From Anaeramoeba flamelloides (taxonomy: Eukaryota > Metamonada > Anaeramoebidae), in NCBI GenBank assembly GCA_027625915.1, contig JANTQA010000028.1:1-64000 (forward strand): a DNA stretch of 64,000 nucleotides, given 5' to 3'. The notes beneath the pieces were generated by a model. That model had not been told where the DNA came from. It was given only the letters and a program-made list of their open reading frames with translations, and ran no database searches. Positions 1 to 12,867 of this stretch are shown here, one piece after another (within the stretch, counting starts at the first letter, position 1; the number at the start of each line of letters is the position of its first letter). Position numbers and translations under genes: made by a program.

Positions 1-797
1 TTTTGTCCGAATCTATCAAATATTCTCGAAAATATCCGAAAATCGAAAATACCTGAAAATTTTTTAACTACTAAAAAAAACTCGTTTTAAACAACTTCTA
101 AGAAACCCTAGTGCCTATATACTCAGTTTGAAGGTAAATTTGTAATTTTATTGTGGAAAAAAATTTTTTTGATGGAAAATATCAAAATTCAAAAAATTTA
201 AATTTTAGGGAATGGTATTCAACCCATTTTGTGTGAAAGGGATTGGTATCTTAGATGACTATAACATTTCTGATCATTTTGAAATGGTATTAACTTAATG
301 AGAGAACATGTACTAGTAGAGAAAATTTCATATTGTATATCATTACCCATAATTTTGTAATCTTAAATACAATCCAAAAATAACCGAGTAATATCTAATC
401 GTACAATACATACACATATCCTACTCAAGGTGGTCCAAGTCAAACCTTGTTTTAACTTCCCATTCCTTAAAAGAAATTGGTTTAACCAAAACATACAAAC
501 ATGCCATACCGAGACTAACACAGCCCATACCAAACCCAAGTATACCCTGGCATACATATTTACTTACCCTAATAAGTACCAATAATTACTCAAATATACT
601 CAAAAGGTAACAAAAACTCCATAGATTTAAAATAGAAAATTCAAAAAATATATTTTGTCTGAAAGTAAAATTGTTGTTTTACTGTTAAGCTGAGTATATT
701 GACACTATGTTTTCTTCGAGGTTTTCCAAAAACGTATTTTTATGTGATTAAAAAATTTTCGGGTATTTTCGGTTTTATTTCAAACACCCCTTTTGTC
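1..797. mobile_element. MULE-like non-autonomous element, copy A
   Basis: The left end reads GAATCTATCAAATATTC and the right end TTTCAAACACCC; both continue inward through a shared inverted arm of roughly 130 bp containing CCGAAAATCGAAAATACC. TTTTGTC lies outside both ends (1-7 and 791-797), a target duplication of at least 7 bp, cut by the window edge. Long terminal inverted repeats plus an 8-10 bp duplication are what Mutator-like elements show. No transposase reading frame is present, so it would have been moved in trans. The same element lies inverted at 19898-20679. The interior, around 365-600, has a higher C content than its surroundings and has no convincing gene. Confidence 0.7.
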
Positions 798-2900
798 AAG
801 AATTAAAAGTTAATATTTATTATTTTTAAAACTTTTATTTAAGCAATAGAAAAAACTTTTTATACAAGTTTAAAAATTATTGTAAAATAATTTGATTTAA
901 TATGTTCGAATTAAATCAATAAAAGCTTTTTTACAAGATAAAATTATCAACTTTTGAAAAAAAAAAAAAAATAAAAAATAATTTTTAAATATTATTCAAA
1001 GATAATAGCATACATCTTCTTAACCAGAAATTTTAAAAAAAAAAAATTATAAAATAATTTCTATTTATTAAATTGTAATTAAACAAATATAAATTTCTTT
1101 TTAATCGATAAAAATATTTATACCTAAATTTAAAATAAAATAAAAAATAACTCTTAAATATTATTCCAATATAATAAAATAATCTCCAAAACCAAATTTT
1201 TTTTATTACATTTTGTTATTGGTAAAAATTTGAATAATATCTTTGTGAAAATTGAATTTGTAAATCTAAATTAATTCAGATATTTGAAAAATAATTTATG
1301 ATCTATGGTCTCTAATTCAATAATATTGTTTATTTTATGTCTAGATTTTAAAAAATCAAAAATTAAAAAATAGTAAAAATTAAAAACAAAAAAATCAATT
1401 ATTATTCTGACTGAAACTATTGTCCAAATCATTTAAATTTGAAAAAAAATCTTGTTGAAAAAATTCACAAATTTTGCAATGATCAAAAAATAAATTATTT
1501 TATATATATATATATATATATGTAAATTATTATTATTATTATTATGTATAATCAATAATATATATATTGCTTTTGAATGGCAATAAATAGATAAAAGAAA
1601 TTTTCTATGTGATGTCAAAATATCTTTTGTAATGAATGAATTATTTAATCAAAGTATTTTAAGTTATATTGGGGTGCAAAGGTCCCCCACAAAAAAAAAT
1701 TATCAGTAAAACATGATGGTATTTTAATTCATCAAAACTAAGAAGTTTTTGATGTGTGGTCAAAATTTTTTTATCAAAATTCCATTAAAAAATATAAAAA
1801 ATCACAATAATCAAGAAAAATTTTCAAATGTTGAAAAAAAATTTTTTTTTCAATGTTGAAAAAAATTTTCAAATGTTGAAAAAAATTTTTTTTTCAAGTT
1901 ATTTTTGTCTTGTAGGTAACTATACAATTTTTAATAATAAAATTTTCTTACGAAGAGAATCGTTTATAAATTCTATATCTTATAATCCTTTGATAACAAT
2001 TCAAATTAAAAAGTTTGTTTCGAAGACAATTAGTATATTTGGGGTTCTAAGGGGCATATTAATTAGAATTATCAATTTGAATTGGTTTTATTTGTCTGAA
2101 AAACATTTAAAAAATTGAGAAATAATTGTATCATCTATTGATACCTTTAATATTTGGGTTGTTAATAACTTACTGAAATAATTAAGATTGAGTTATTAAT
2201 TATTGATTATAAATAATGAAATTAAAAAGTATTTCTTTAAGTTATAATTTTCCTATGTTTGTAAAAAAGCATTTTGGGTGAATTTTTAATTTGTTTGTTT
2301 GGTTTTTTTCTCGTATTTTTTTTTTCAATTCAAAAAGGAAAAAATTGATTTGAAATGTTCTTTGAATCAAAAAATTATATTTTTAAAAGTTTAAAATAAT
2401 TATTGTAATTTTTTTGAAATTAAGTAGATTTTTTGCTGGGTTTTTTTTTAAAATGTATTTTAGTACACTCCTTTAAAAATATTATTATTATATCTTCCTC
2501 CTTTACAGACCATAAGATTTCAATCTTCTTTCAAAGAAAATATTTTTTTTTTTAAAAATTCAGAAATAAGTTGAATTTTGAACTTTTCAAAAATGAGAAA
2601 TATGTGGATCAAACTTTTTAAAAAAATAATTCATTTTGGAAAATATCTCTAAAGTTGGTTTGGTCCTAAAGTAATCAGAGTTTTACTTTGTTTTTAAGTT
2701 TCAAGATGCAGTAAAAAATATTTGGATTTTCTATTAAATTTACTCAAATATTTTTTTCTGATCTCAACAACTTTATTGGATTTAGGTAAAAATTATTTTG
2801 AAATATAATATTTTTTCATTTTTAGTGGACCCTATCCTGAATGAGAGAAAATTTTTGTTGAATCAAAGAATTTAAGTAGATCTGTTGATAAATTTTGAAT
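798..2900. other. A+T-rich stretch without a recognisable gene
   Basis: Homopolymer-rich sequence. It contains a (TA)n run near 1500-1521, an ATT triplet run near 1527-1545, and a short tandem array at about 1823-1897 built on TTTTCAAATGTTGAAAAAAA. An open frame of 96 codons at 1828-2118 starts inside that array and looks like chance reading of low-complexity DNA. The part from about 2500 may be the far end of the TTAA-type element described at 2950-7604. Confidence 0.5.
1823..1897. repeat. Short tandem repeat (GTTGAAAAAAATTTT words)
   Basis: Three imperfect units of the word TTCAAATGTTGAAAAAAATT follow each other with variable A and T run lengths. No wider repeat family was matched. Confidence 0.6.
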
Positions 2901-3397
2901 TTTTTTTTTTTTGATTAAATTTTTGGTTTTTAGTATATTATGGTTTTGGATCTTGAAATAGTTTATGGGGATGTTTGATATTAATCCAAGAATAAACTAA
3001 AAAAAAAAAAAAATAGACCTGAGTAGAAAGTATATTGTTAAACAAATCTTTTCTTCTAAAGGCAAAACACAAAAGATCATTTTCCAAATATATTTGTTGA
3101 AATCAAGAATGTAAAAAAAAAATAATCGATCAAAAGCATATTTTGAAAGATTTATTTTCAATACCTTCTTAATTTGGATGAATACAAACAATTCATTAAC
3201 TTTAAATTGTTCACACCATTGCTATTTATTATTATTTTATCAAGCATATTTTTTTTGACAAATTTATTTGCAAAATTTCAATTTTCAAATATTTTTATCA
3301 AACTAAGCCAAATCAAAGATTAATATTTCAAAAATTACCATAAAGGAGTTGAATTCTCGAAATCAAAAGTAAAATTTTGAAATAATTAAAATCAGAA

Positions 3398-5755
3398 TTA
3401 AGGGAGTGGTATTTTTTAAAAAATAAAATGAAATCTTGTAAAGATCTTGAAATTTTTTTTTTGTAATTTGTGTTTAGACTTATGAGATGGATGAGTTAGC
3501 CTCATCTAAACAATTTATTAATTTTGAACCTTTTTAGAAATCCAAAATTCACAGGTTTTCCAATATAAAACAAAAAAAAAAAGTAACCTATTATTTTTAT
3601 TAACAATTAAGTTAATTTTTGAAAATGGGAAAACATTTTTTTTTGTTTTATGTTGGAAAGTATTGATTTTGATTGAAAATTTAATATTTTGTTATTATTT
3701 TTAATCATTATTTCAATACAAATCTCAGCCAATAAAACTAATTGAAGTATAGGTGATTTGATAAATGAATATTTGATTGAAGTTTAACAAAAGTATCTCA
3801 AGGAAAATTTAGATTTATTAAGCAATTTTTTTTTTATTCTTTAAGGTTTTAAAAAAGTTGTTTTCTTGTTTACAAAAAATGAAAAAACATTGCAAAAAAA
3901 TTTTCAATTTTGAATAAATTTTTTTAACAAATTGCTTGTTCTTATTCACAAGAATCGTTAAAAAAATTTAAGGGGGTAAGTACATTTTTCATTTTTTGAG
4001 TACCACCATTTATGTGAAACTGAATTCTTCAAATCATTTCTTTAGCCAAACAAATTGACATTTTTATAAATACTGGAGTGGAATATATCCTAGTATAAGA
4101 TATTTACATACCAATAAAAAATGGAAAATCAAAAAAAGTAAAAGAGAAATCAAGAAATAATAAATAAAAATCATTTATTTCAAGCTCTTATCTGTAAAAT
4201 TTGATACAATTACTTCTTCCTTTCTTGATTTTATTTAAAATTCTGAATTATAAAAATAATTTTGTTTGGAAAATTTTTGAAAAATAAATTACTGTTTATT
4301 TCTAAAGAATTTCCAAAATGAATTTTAAAAATTCTATTTTCATTTATGTCATCTAATTCTTGTTTTAGTTCAGAAAATCAGATGTTTTTTTGAATTCTTA
4401 TTGAGAATTAGGGTTTATTGGACAAATTCGTTTGATTTTATAATTATTTATTTTCCATTAAAATGAGAACTCAAAAAAATTCTGAATCTGATTGAAATTT
4501 TTTCTTGAATTTTTCAATTATTTTGATTTGAATCTTTTGGAACTGTTTTTTGATTTCCAAGAATTCAACCCCTTTATTTTAATTTTACCAAAGTATTCTT
4601 TGTTTTGGCTTTGTTTGATAAAAATATATTAAAAAAGAATTTTGAAAGCAAATTTGTCACAAAATGTTTTTTAAAATAATAATAAATCGTAATGGGTCGA
4701 GAAATTCAAGGAAAAGAATAGTTTGTATTCATACAAACTAAGAAGATAAAGAAAACAAATCTTCGAAAATAGGCTTTTATCGATTTTTAATTTTTTCATT
4801 CTTGATTTCAACAAATTTATTTGGAAAGGTGATCTTTCGTGTTTGGTCTTCTAAAAGAAAATATTTGTTTCAAATTCGCACCTTTTCGGGTATATTTTTT
4901 TGGTTTACTCTTTAATTAATTTCAATCGTTCGTCTAAACACATCTATAGATCCAAAACAAAATTTAATAAAACTCAAAAATTGAATCAAAAAAAAATGTT
5001 CAAACAATCGAAAAATTCAAGATTCAAACTCTGAATTATTTTGGGTTTATTTTTATGAATAGACTAGCGAATGGTGTTTTGGTTCCAAAGTTTCAATATC
5101 TGGTGGCACTCAAAAAATATTTTTCAGTAAGGTTGAAACAATTAAAATTTTTCAAAATGGTAAAATTTACTTACTTCCTGAAATAATTTTTGTCAGAAAA
5201 AAAATTAATTTGAATTTTGAGGATAAAATTACTTTATTCCTAAATATCTTTTATAAAATTTTATTTTGAAAAATCCAAATTTTATCTTAGAACAAAAACA
5301 CAATTTCTGAGTGAAATTTTTAAATGACTTTAAAACTTGAATTATTATAACTAACCTTCTTAAAACAATAAAAATATTTTCAATTGATTAGATAAATCAT
5401 TTTTGTTTTTTAGCCAAAAGGGTTATCTCAAAAATTGATTAAAATCTTTATATTAATATTCATGTCAACAAAGACTTGATATTGTATAATAATGATGTAA
5501 ATGGGAATAAACAAGGTGTAAAATATTATTATAATGTGAAAAATAAAATGAATTTTTTAGGTTTGTTTTTTTTTTTTCAGAATAAATGGAAAAAAAAAAA
5601 ATTGATCTCTAACAAAAAAATATTCAATTTTGGGTTTCTTAGTTGATCAGAATTATTTGACACTTTATATATACAAAATTTGCGGTAGAAAATATCACCA
5701 ATAACATATTTTAAAATTTTGTATTGTTGTTGTAGAGTACTGATCCCTTAAAGAA
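3398..5755. mobile_element. TTAA-flanked block inserted into copy II
   Basis: It starts TTAAGGGAGTGGTA and ends TACTGATCCCTTAA, so both ends carry TTAAGGGA-type termini with TTAA, as in piggyBac-like elements. The flanks (CAGAA before, AGAATTATTTTGAG after) are adjacent in the uninterrupted element at 3969-5181, which supports an insertion. The block itself contains that element, so it is a host for further nesting. Apart from the element at 3969-5181, no gene was recognised. Confidence 0.5.
3969..5181 (+). mobile_element. TTAA-type element copy I (about 1.2 kb)
   Basis: The left end TTAAGGGGGTAAGTAC followed by GAGTACCACC is mirrored at the right end by GGTGGCACTC and TTTACTTACTTCCTGAA, giving imperfect terminal inverted repeats of about 45 bp. 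The body matches, inverted, the three pieces of copy II. It is probably a piggyBac-like non-autonomous element, judged from the TTAA/TTAAGGG terminus only. No open frame of useful length remains. Confidence 0.5.
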
Positions 5756-5911
5756 TTATTTTGAGTTTTCAATTTAAATGGAAATATATAATTATCAAAT
5801 CAAACAAATCCATCCAATAAATTTTTATTTCTGGATAGGGATTCAAAAAATATCCAATTTTCTGATCCAAATCAAGAATTAGATGAATCGAATGAAAATT
5901 GGAATTTAAAA

Positions 5912-7240
5912 TAGAGGTTTTGATGATATCTGTGCGCATGCCACGATTAAGTCTCAAAAGTCACGATAAAGTTACAAAAACCAAGTTTATCTTTAAAAAA
6001 ATTACCTTTATTTTTATCAAATTGCGATATTTTAGTAAATCGCGATATTCAATATTATCATGATAATTCAACAGAATCGTGATATTTTATAAAATCGCGA
6101 TAATTATTTAAAAATCATGATAAACGCTATAAATATTGCGATTAAAAAGTAATTGTGATATAATAGTTGATGTGTTTTGGGATAATTCTGAGATATTTTT
6201 ACAATGAAATTTTGTTTTGATCAAAAAACAGACTAGGTGATTAAAAGTTATTAATTTATTTAAAAACAACAAAAAAAGATAACTTTATTCAATCAAGGAT
6301 CAGATCAAAGACTTTTATTGTATTTTCGTTTGATTTGGTTGACAACCCTATAGATCCTTATATACCAACAACAATAAGAACTAAAGAGTAATAAATATTT
6401 TCTCAGTCGCAATAGTGGTGTTGTAAATTGTGTTGAATAAAAGAGCTTCTAAAGTAACCAACCTTTCACCTGTTCTTTAAAGAATCTGTTCTTGAGTTAA
6501 AACATTTTCAATATTCTAGTGAAGCTGGAAGGAGTTTGGATAACTTTTCAAAAGCTTTCACAATAACCTAGCTACATTATCACCAATAATTAAGATTTTT
6601 TGTACAATTGTTTTCTTATTCTGATTCTTCTTCTTCTTTGGGTCTTCTACTTTTCATATCTTTGTTATTGGTCAGAAAACCTTTCTAGTTTTTAAAGGAG
6701 ATTTTGGTTTGATCGATCACCAATAAGAAAAGATAATTACTCTTTATTCTTTTTGGTTATTTAAAATTGTGAAGGTAATAAATCCATTTTTAAAAAAACA
6801 AATATATTTTATATTCAAGTATATTGTTGAAATGGGTTATTATTAGTATGATCATAAAATTCATTTGAAATTTTATATTTTATAAAAAAAATTGTTTTAA
6901 TCCACTACAAACAGTCTCTTTCTGTTTATAAAAGTTTTATATCTTTCAAAACTTTCAAACACTTGAAGAAAATCCACAACCCTGCAAACACTTTATAACA
7001 TTTTTTAAAGGGGAAAAGCGTTGTCAAATTCATAATTCTTTTGTAAAAGTCAAAGAGATTTTTTTAAGGTGATTTTTAAAAAATAATTTTTCATTTTAAC
7101 GCAATAATTATTTTATCTCGATAATGTGGAATATCACAATTTTATGATTTTTCGCAATAAAGTCGGATTAATCGGGATTTTTTTTAATATTATCATGAAT
7201 TAATTGTTAATATCATGATAATGTATGTTATCATCAAAAT
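5912..7240. mobile_element. CGCGATA-rich element, copy 1
   Basis: The element begins TAGAGGTTTTGATGATA and ends TTATCATCAAAA. Both subterminal regions are packed with variants of TATCGCGATA and TATCATGATA (for example around 6025-6165 and 7110-7235), while the middle is different and shared with copy 2 at 14431-15684 (AATCAAGGATCAGATC, GGTGTTGTAAATTG). Many repeated subterminal motifs flanking a unique core are a known layout for transposase binding arrays. The superfamily is unknown; TA may be the target. It interrupts the TTAA-type copy II. Confidence 0.65.
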
Positions 7241-7604
7241 GACAATTCTTTTTATAACTTCTTTCGAAATAAAAGGTAATTTGTTTTTCAAAAATTTTCC
7301 AAACAAAAGTTAATCCATTCAGAATGAATTATAAAATCAAGCAAAAAAGAAGTAATTAGATCAAATTTTTCAGAGAATGATCAATAAATAAATGATTTTT
7401 TCTTATTATTTCAATTTCAATTTTTTAATTTTTTTGGATTTGCATTTTTTAGTTGGAGTGTAAATATATTAAACTATAATATATGACATCCCTCATGTTT
7501 ATTAAAATATTAATGTATTTAGTTAAAGAAATGATTTGAAGGATTCAGTTTCGTATAAACTGTGACACTCAAAATTTATAAAATGAACTTACTTCTCTTA
7601 AATT

Positions 7605-7818
7605 TTACTTTGTGTTTTTTTTATTTCAAACGTAAATTCTCTTTTTTGCCATTTTTTATTATTTCATCTTTTTTTTTGATGATTAAATCTGATTTTGGAA
7701 AATAGTCGAATTAAACAAAAGTTAAATTCGAAAAAGAGTTTTTAAAACCATAAATTCAATAATTCATTTCAAAACATCTCTTTTTCTCTTTTCCTGTTTT
7801 TTCATTTTTCTATTAAAG
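7605..7818. other. Intergenic A+T-rich sequence
   Basis: Nothing recognised between the TTAA-type element and MITE-4. Confidence 0.5.
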
Positions 7819-8319
7819 TAGTGATTAAAATACAGGACATGATTAAAATCCCGGACAAGATTTTTAATTGTGTGTATTAGGGAAATTGTTTGATAATTTC
7901 TTTTATTTAAAATTAAATGCTTTTTTTTAAAGAATCGAACTTTTTAAAATTATAACTCACCCACTTATTAGAATGATGATTAATTAAATTACACTTGTTC
8001 AAAATACTATTCAATCAATCAAAAAAACAATGAATAAAAATTTATCATTTTCCAAACTCGAGTAAACCTCTATAAGATCCGATTTTTTTTCAAAAAAAGT
8101 TGATCTACTTATTCTATCAAACAATTACTTGAGTATTCTAGAGACACCCTACTTTAATGAACTATTAGGTGGGTTTATTACTAGGCTCATAAAAAATTTG
8201 GTTAATTAAAAAAAGGATTTGATTTCAAATAATTGAAATTACACAACAATTTTCCTAATATTCACAATTAAAAATCTTGTCTGGGATTATTTTTAGTTAC
8301 TGTATTTTTTTCCCGACTA
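7819..8319. mobile_element. MITE-4, copy 1
   Basis: The left end has TAGTGATTAAAATACAGGAC then CCCGGACAAGATTTTTAATT; the right end carries the reverse complement (AATTAAAAATCTTGTCTGGG, then TTTTTTTCCCGACTA). Inverted repeats are about 55 bp and the whole is about 500 bp. The flanking bases are TA-rich, so a TA duplication is likely. The second copy lies at 44399-44883. No coding capacity. Confidence 0.75.
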
Positions 8320-8987
8320 TACAAAAAAATTATTTTCAATTCCAAAAACACTTCAAAAACAATAAATAATTTTCTTGTTTTTTCTCGTTGATCAATCCTT
8401 TAGAAAAAAACTCAAGCATTGAATTAAAGTTAACAGTGGCTGAGTAAAATAGTATCAGCTTTTAAATAAATCAAGCTGATTTATTTACAGGAAAAAAAAT
8501 GCTGTAGCTTAACCATTAGTTTTATTCTTTGAAAATATTTTGAGGATCTCAAAAGGTTTTGATAAAGAGTTTTTTTTTTTTTGTTCTAGCTTGAAAATGA
8601 TCAAAAATAATTGGAAAAGTCTAATTTAAGTTTTGGTTTATTTCGTTTTGTTTTTGTTCGTTTTGTATTTTTTTTTTTTTGTTTTTTTTTATTTGAGTTG
8701 CTTGTTAATAATCAACACTAAATTTTGTATTATTTCTTTTAGTATATGAAGAGGTGAGAGGACGTTATTTGAATTTGGTTTGTTGTTGCACTCTGTTGGC
8801 CAAAAAGAAACTAATTTTTAGATTTTTAAGAAACACCTTTCACTTTATTACTTTGCCATTAATGCACTTCTAAGATTATTAGGCTTCTAAATAAATGTGT
8901 ATTAACTTTTTTGAATTACAAATTGGGTTTAATTTCAGACTCAGGAGAAGAATTTTGGATCGTAGATTGAAAATTTAAAAATTTGAG

Positions 8988-9018
<31 letters not shown>

Positions 9019-10197
9019 AATTTACATCTTTGTATTTGTTTAGTTTTTCTTCTGACCATTCTGAAAAGTTATAGCTCATTGCAAATAAAAGTTCCTAAAT
9101 TAAAATTAAAAAGAATCAGAAAAAAGAAAAAAGAAAAGAAAAGAAAAGAAAAATTTTTTTTTTTAAATTTTTTGTTTCGGTAACGTGATCCAAAACGTAA
9201 ATAATTAAAAAAAAAAGGTTTATTTTTCTTTTTTGAAAAAACAACAAAAAATTTGTTGTTTTTCAAAATCAGAAAGAATTAGGATCCTAGTTCGGTTGAA
9301 CAATTACAAATCAAAAATAATGGATAATTTGTTAAAGGGTGTTAGTTTGGTTTGTAAAGAATTGGTAAATACAAAAAAAGAAACCAAATGATCGAATACA
9401 ACATTTATTATTTTTTTTTTCTTTTTTTTTTTTTTTTTTTTTGATTACAAAAAAAAAAAAAAAAAAAAAAAAAAGATTTTAAAATTGCTTTGTTGATCTT
9501 TTCTACGTTATTATTTTTTCTTTTACCTTTAAACTGAAGAATCCATTTTGATTGAAAAGAGGTTTGGAATATTATTTTACGATCTTTGTCAAATTGATTT
9601 TAATGAAGGTACAAACCAAAATTATTTTATTTGTGTGTGTTCAACGAAACAAAGAAAAAAGAAACAAGACAGAAAAAGATCAAGAAACAGAACAATATTT
9701 ACTTTGGTTGGTTTGTAACAAATTCAATAAAAATTTTTGTTAAACAGACGAATGAAAAAAAATAAATTATTTCTTTAAAGTGCAAGATTTCACGACAAAA
9801 GAAACCAAACAAAATTACAACATTTTAGATAAGTGGTATAATAATTTTTAGAATATATCATCAATTTACTTAAATTTGGAAATACTATGCATGGTTATAA
9901 AATAAAAGAAACAAAATTTACATTCAACCTTCCCAAAAACAATTCCATAATAAAAAAGAAGAATAAAACAAAATCAGAAAGTACCTTATTCAAAAAGGGA
10001 AATAATAATAACTCGTTTGAGGAAATTAAAAATTGTTGAAATTTGTTTTTAATCCATGCAAAAAACCTTTTTATTTTGGAAAGATTACAGGAAAATTTTG
10101 ATCTAATCATTTTTCCATAAACTAGATTTCGATTTCCATGTCAAGAAAAGGACAAGCTTTTAATAATTTCAAAGTTTTTTTAATCTTTTAATCTAGA
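8320..10197. other. Gene-free stretch with long A and T runs
   Basis: A perfect 10-bp hairpin (AAATAAATCA, loop AGC) sits near 8464-8486. A run of about 30 A at 8987-9016 follows a slightly less A+T-rich patch (8750-8980). At about 9411-9476 a T run faces an A run across GATTAC. Open frames here are lysine- or phenylalanine-rich readings of these runs, so I call no gene. Confidence 0.5.
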
Positions 10198-10339
10198 ATT
10201 TAAGGGAGTAGTTCCACCATATGACTTGACCAAAATTTGAGAGTGGTGATTGAAGAGTATTTTGTTTTAGTGGGGTGTGATAATAGATTCTCTCAAAAAT
10301 TTTTATAAAACATTTATTTCATATTTTTTTTTTTTTAAT

Positions 10340-10822
10340 GAGGTAGCCAAAATAAACGTACAAAAAAATTTAATGCATGTTTCAAAATAAAAAGCGTGTT
10401 TTTTTGTTCTAGAAGACTTTTACATTAACCAATCAAAGAAACCAATAATAAACCCTAAAAAAAATATGGTATTGGTTTCTTAAAGTTCTATTATTTAAAA
10501 ACAAATTCTAAAAATGAAGGATCAAATTGCAAAATTTTTCTCTCAAAAAATAGAGTAAATTTTTCATGAAATTTTCATCATCAAAAAACACAAAAAAATT
10601 CAAAAAAATTGAGAATATTATGGAAAATTTTCAACTATTTGCATGAATAATTTAAATTTTACTGAAAATAACCAGACCTTTACTTTCAAAATTGATTTGA
10701 ACCTAGGTATACTATATAACAGTGGATTGGATGTTTATTTGTAACAAGAAGAAAAAAAAACACGGATAATATTCTGAAACACGGATTATAGGCTTTGAGT
10801 AGGCATTATTTTGATCACTGTA
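10340..10822. mobile_element. GTCAAAATAAT-ended element, copy inside TTAA element
   Basis: The right end ATTATTTTGATCACTGTA and a decayed left end (GTAGCCAAAATAAACG) form inverted repeats. The body (TGGTATTGGTTTCTTAAAG, GATCAAATTGCAAA) matches 32571-33066 and the interrupted copies at 31640-32066 and 42718-42990. About 0.48 kb, no coding capacity, superfamily unknown. Confidence 0.55.
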
Positions 10823-11848
10823 ATACTCAGAGTTCCCAAAATGATTCCATTTTTGGAATTTTTAGAATCCCAAAAATTAAATTTTGGAATCATAATATTA
10901 AAATGATTTGAATGGAATCAATTTTTATCAAAATTTTTTCACTTTATAAAGTGTCTTTGAAGTATAATTTTTCAAAAACATTTGGAAATTATTTTATTCT
11001 GATTCCACAGAATAAAAAATTGAATTTTTATTTTTTACTAAAACTCTATTAAAAAAAAAAAGAATCTTTTGATTCCATTTCAAAGAAAAATAATTTTCTT
11101 ATAAGGAAGAAACTTATAAACGACAGGATTGATGAAAAGATGATGAAAAATAAAATTCCAAGAAGAAAAACTTTAAATATTAATTTTTTGGAGAAATATA
11201 ATATTATTTTTGAAAATAAAAAAAAAAAATCAATAATTATTAAATTTTGTGAATGATGTGATCCATTGTAAAAACGAATGGAAACAAGAAATGAATTGAG
11301 ACTTATCACTGAAAGAAAAAGATTCATTTGATTCCTTAGAATCAAAAAAAGAATTATTTTAGTTTTTTTTTTCAAAAAAGAATAAAATTGTGAACCCTGA
11401 TTAATAATACTAAACAATAAAAAAAAAAAAAAGAAAAGAAAAGGATTGATAAAATAGCTTCGATTTTTATTGACTTTTATACTAAAGGATTTTTTTGGGA
11501 TAAAATAATTTTAAATTCTTAGAATAAAACTTACAGCTATTTTGTAGTTTATTATTTGATAAAATATAATCACTTCCACTTCTCTAATTCCTCCAAATCC
11601 CTCTATTTAAAATCCTCACCAAGATAATGTTTTGGGATAATTATTATATTTTTTGGTATCCTTCTTGCTAATTAAAGCCCCATTTATATTTTCTTTTGTT
11701 TTTCTCTCCATTTTAATGTTATTGTTCTTTTTAAACGTTATACCATTTATCCTAAATGTCACTGTAAAAAAATCTTTCTTATCGCTATTTGTTGTCATGA
11801 TTAAAAAAATTCAAAAAAAGATGAAAAAAAAAGCATATTAAAAAATTA

Positions 11849-11952
11849 CATTGCCACAATATAATTTTGAGATAAGGATAAAAGATATGTCATTCAAAAT
11901 TGGAAACACTATTTTAAGTAATTAAACTTGGCATTCTATTGTGGCAATGTCT
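11849..11952. repeat. Small inverted repeat, ATTGCCACAATA ends
   Basis: ATTGCCACAATATAAT at the left is mirrored by ATTCTATTGTGGCAAT at the right. The same pair occurs in the second TTAA element at about 24622-24721, so it is part of the shared body or an insertion that predates the split of the two copies. Confidence 0.6.
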
Positions 11953-12308
11953 TTGAGCTTTTGGAAAAAAAAAATTAAAAAACCTTGTGAATGAAGATCT
12001 TTAAATCATAAAAATAAATGAAGTTAACCAAAGTAAAAAATGTTATTTTCTAATCGTCTTTAAAATTGCAAAAAAGTAAAAAAATTTCCCTTTACTGTGA
12101 CTACTCACTTAAGATCCTTTCAACCCATAGATCAAAATTCATTTTTATTATAAAATTTATCAGTAGTATTTGAATTACGAAAGCGAAAAATTTTCACTTC
12201 ATTTTTATATTGATTTTATTTTTTCACCTAAGAAACTTTCAAAGAAATCGATTATAAGTTGGGAACTTTATTTATTATTTTATACAATGGTTTGATACAC
12301 TTTTTTTC

Positions 12309-12510
12309 TACAGTCAGTTCCACTTTTAAGGAACAAATTTTCAAGGAAATTTAAGGCACAAAAAAATCTCAAATTACGGCACAAAATTTGTAATTTTTTT
12401 TTTTTACAATTTGTTTTTACTAGAATCTGAAATTTGTGCCTTAATTCGAAATTATTATTGTGCCTTAAATTCCGTAGCAATTTTGTGTCTTAAAAGTGGA
12501 ACTAACTGTA
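12309..12510. mobile_element. MITE-1 copy
   Basis: Tc1/mariner-like miniature element: TACAGTCAGTTCCACTTTTA at the left and its complement, with small changes, at the right. Nearly the whole element folds on itself around an asymmetric centre containing TTTACTAGAAT. Each arm carries three spaced words close to AAGGCACAA. Confidence 0.9.
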
Positions 12511-12867
12511 ATAAAAATCCTTAATTAAAACATTATTTTTGTTTTGGAAAATTAGACGGGGATGAAAATATTTCCCATTTGATTTTCAACTTTTACTCAA
12601 GAAAATTCAAAATAAGCCAATTTTTAGATTTTACAATACTCCCAATAACCCTTGTTTGGAAAACTAGTTGTGTTTTTGAAAAAACTAAATTTTTTTTTTT
12701 TCCAAATTTTTAAAAAATGTCTGTAGCTATCAGATTTTAAATAGAACCAAGTTGAAATAATTATTGATTTGGAAGCAAAAATTAGTTTACAAATTGTGTT
12801 TCAAAATAATATTTGTTAGTAAAGTTTAAGAATTTTAAAGTTAAAACTGAAAACTAATTATCCAATC

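Larger units (their letters stand above)
2950..7604 (-). mobile_element. TTAA-type element copy II, split by two later insertions
   Basis: Three separated pieces (about 2950-3397, 5756-5911 and 7241-7604), read on the minus strand, align in order with the plus-strand element at 3969-5181. Shared words include the TTAA end followed by AAGTAAGTTC, TTCAAATCATTTCTTTA, TTGGAAAATTTTTGAAAAA and TTCTTGATTTCAACAAAT. Two insertions explain the gaps: a TTAA-flanked block at 3398-5755 and the CGCGATA-rich element at 5912-7240. I could not place the far (left) end exactly. Alignment was by eye, so boundaries are good to about 20 bp. No transposase is readable. Confidence 0.55.
10198..12112. mobile_element. 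TTAA-flanked element (TTAAGGGAGTAG family), copy 1
   Basis: The left end is TTAAGGGAGTAGTTCCACC and the right end GTGACTACTCACTTAA, giving terminal inverted repeats with TTAA at the edges. Copy 2 at 23283-24891 shares the ends and internal landmarks such as ATTTGAGAG with GTGTGAT, AGCTATTTTGT.GTTTA, and a GCCACAATA inverted pair. A second element (10340-10822) sits inside it. TTAA ends suggest a piggyBac-like non-autonomous element; no transposase was found. The 122-codon minus-strand frame at 11049-11417 is phenylalanine/isoleucine-rich and shows no recognisable domain. Confidence 0.6.

Noticed and set aside
7925-7950. B-box-like AGAATCGAACTTTTT (also near 44512)
   Set aside because: Part of the MITE-4 body in both copies, with no matching A box at tRNA distance.
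8983-9266. Overlapping Lys-rich (plus) and Phe-rich (minus) open frames
   Set aside because: Both are translations of A and T runs; no domain and no coding-like composition.
11049-11417. 122-codon minus-strand frame that could be a small membrane protein
   Set aside because: Hydrophobic because of T-rich codons; it lies inside the TTAA element and lacks any family signature or conserved counterpart in copy 2.
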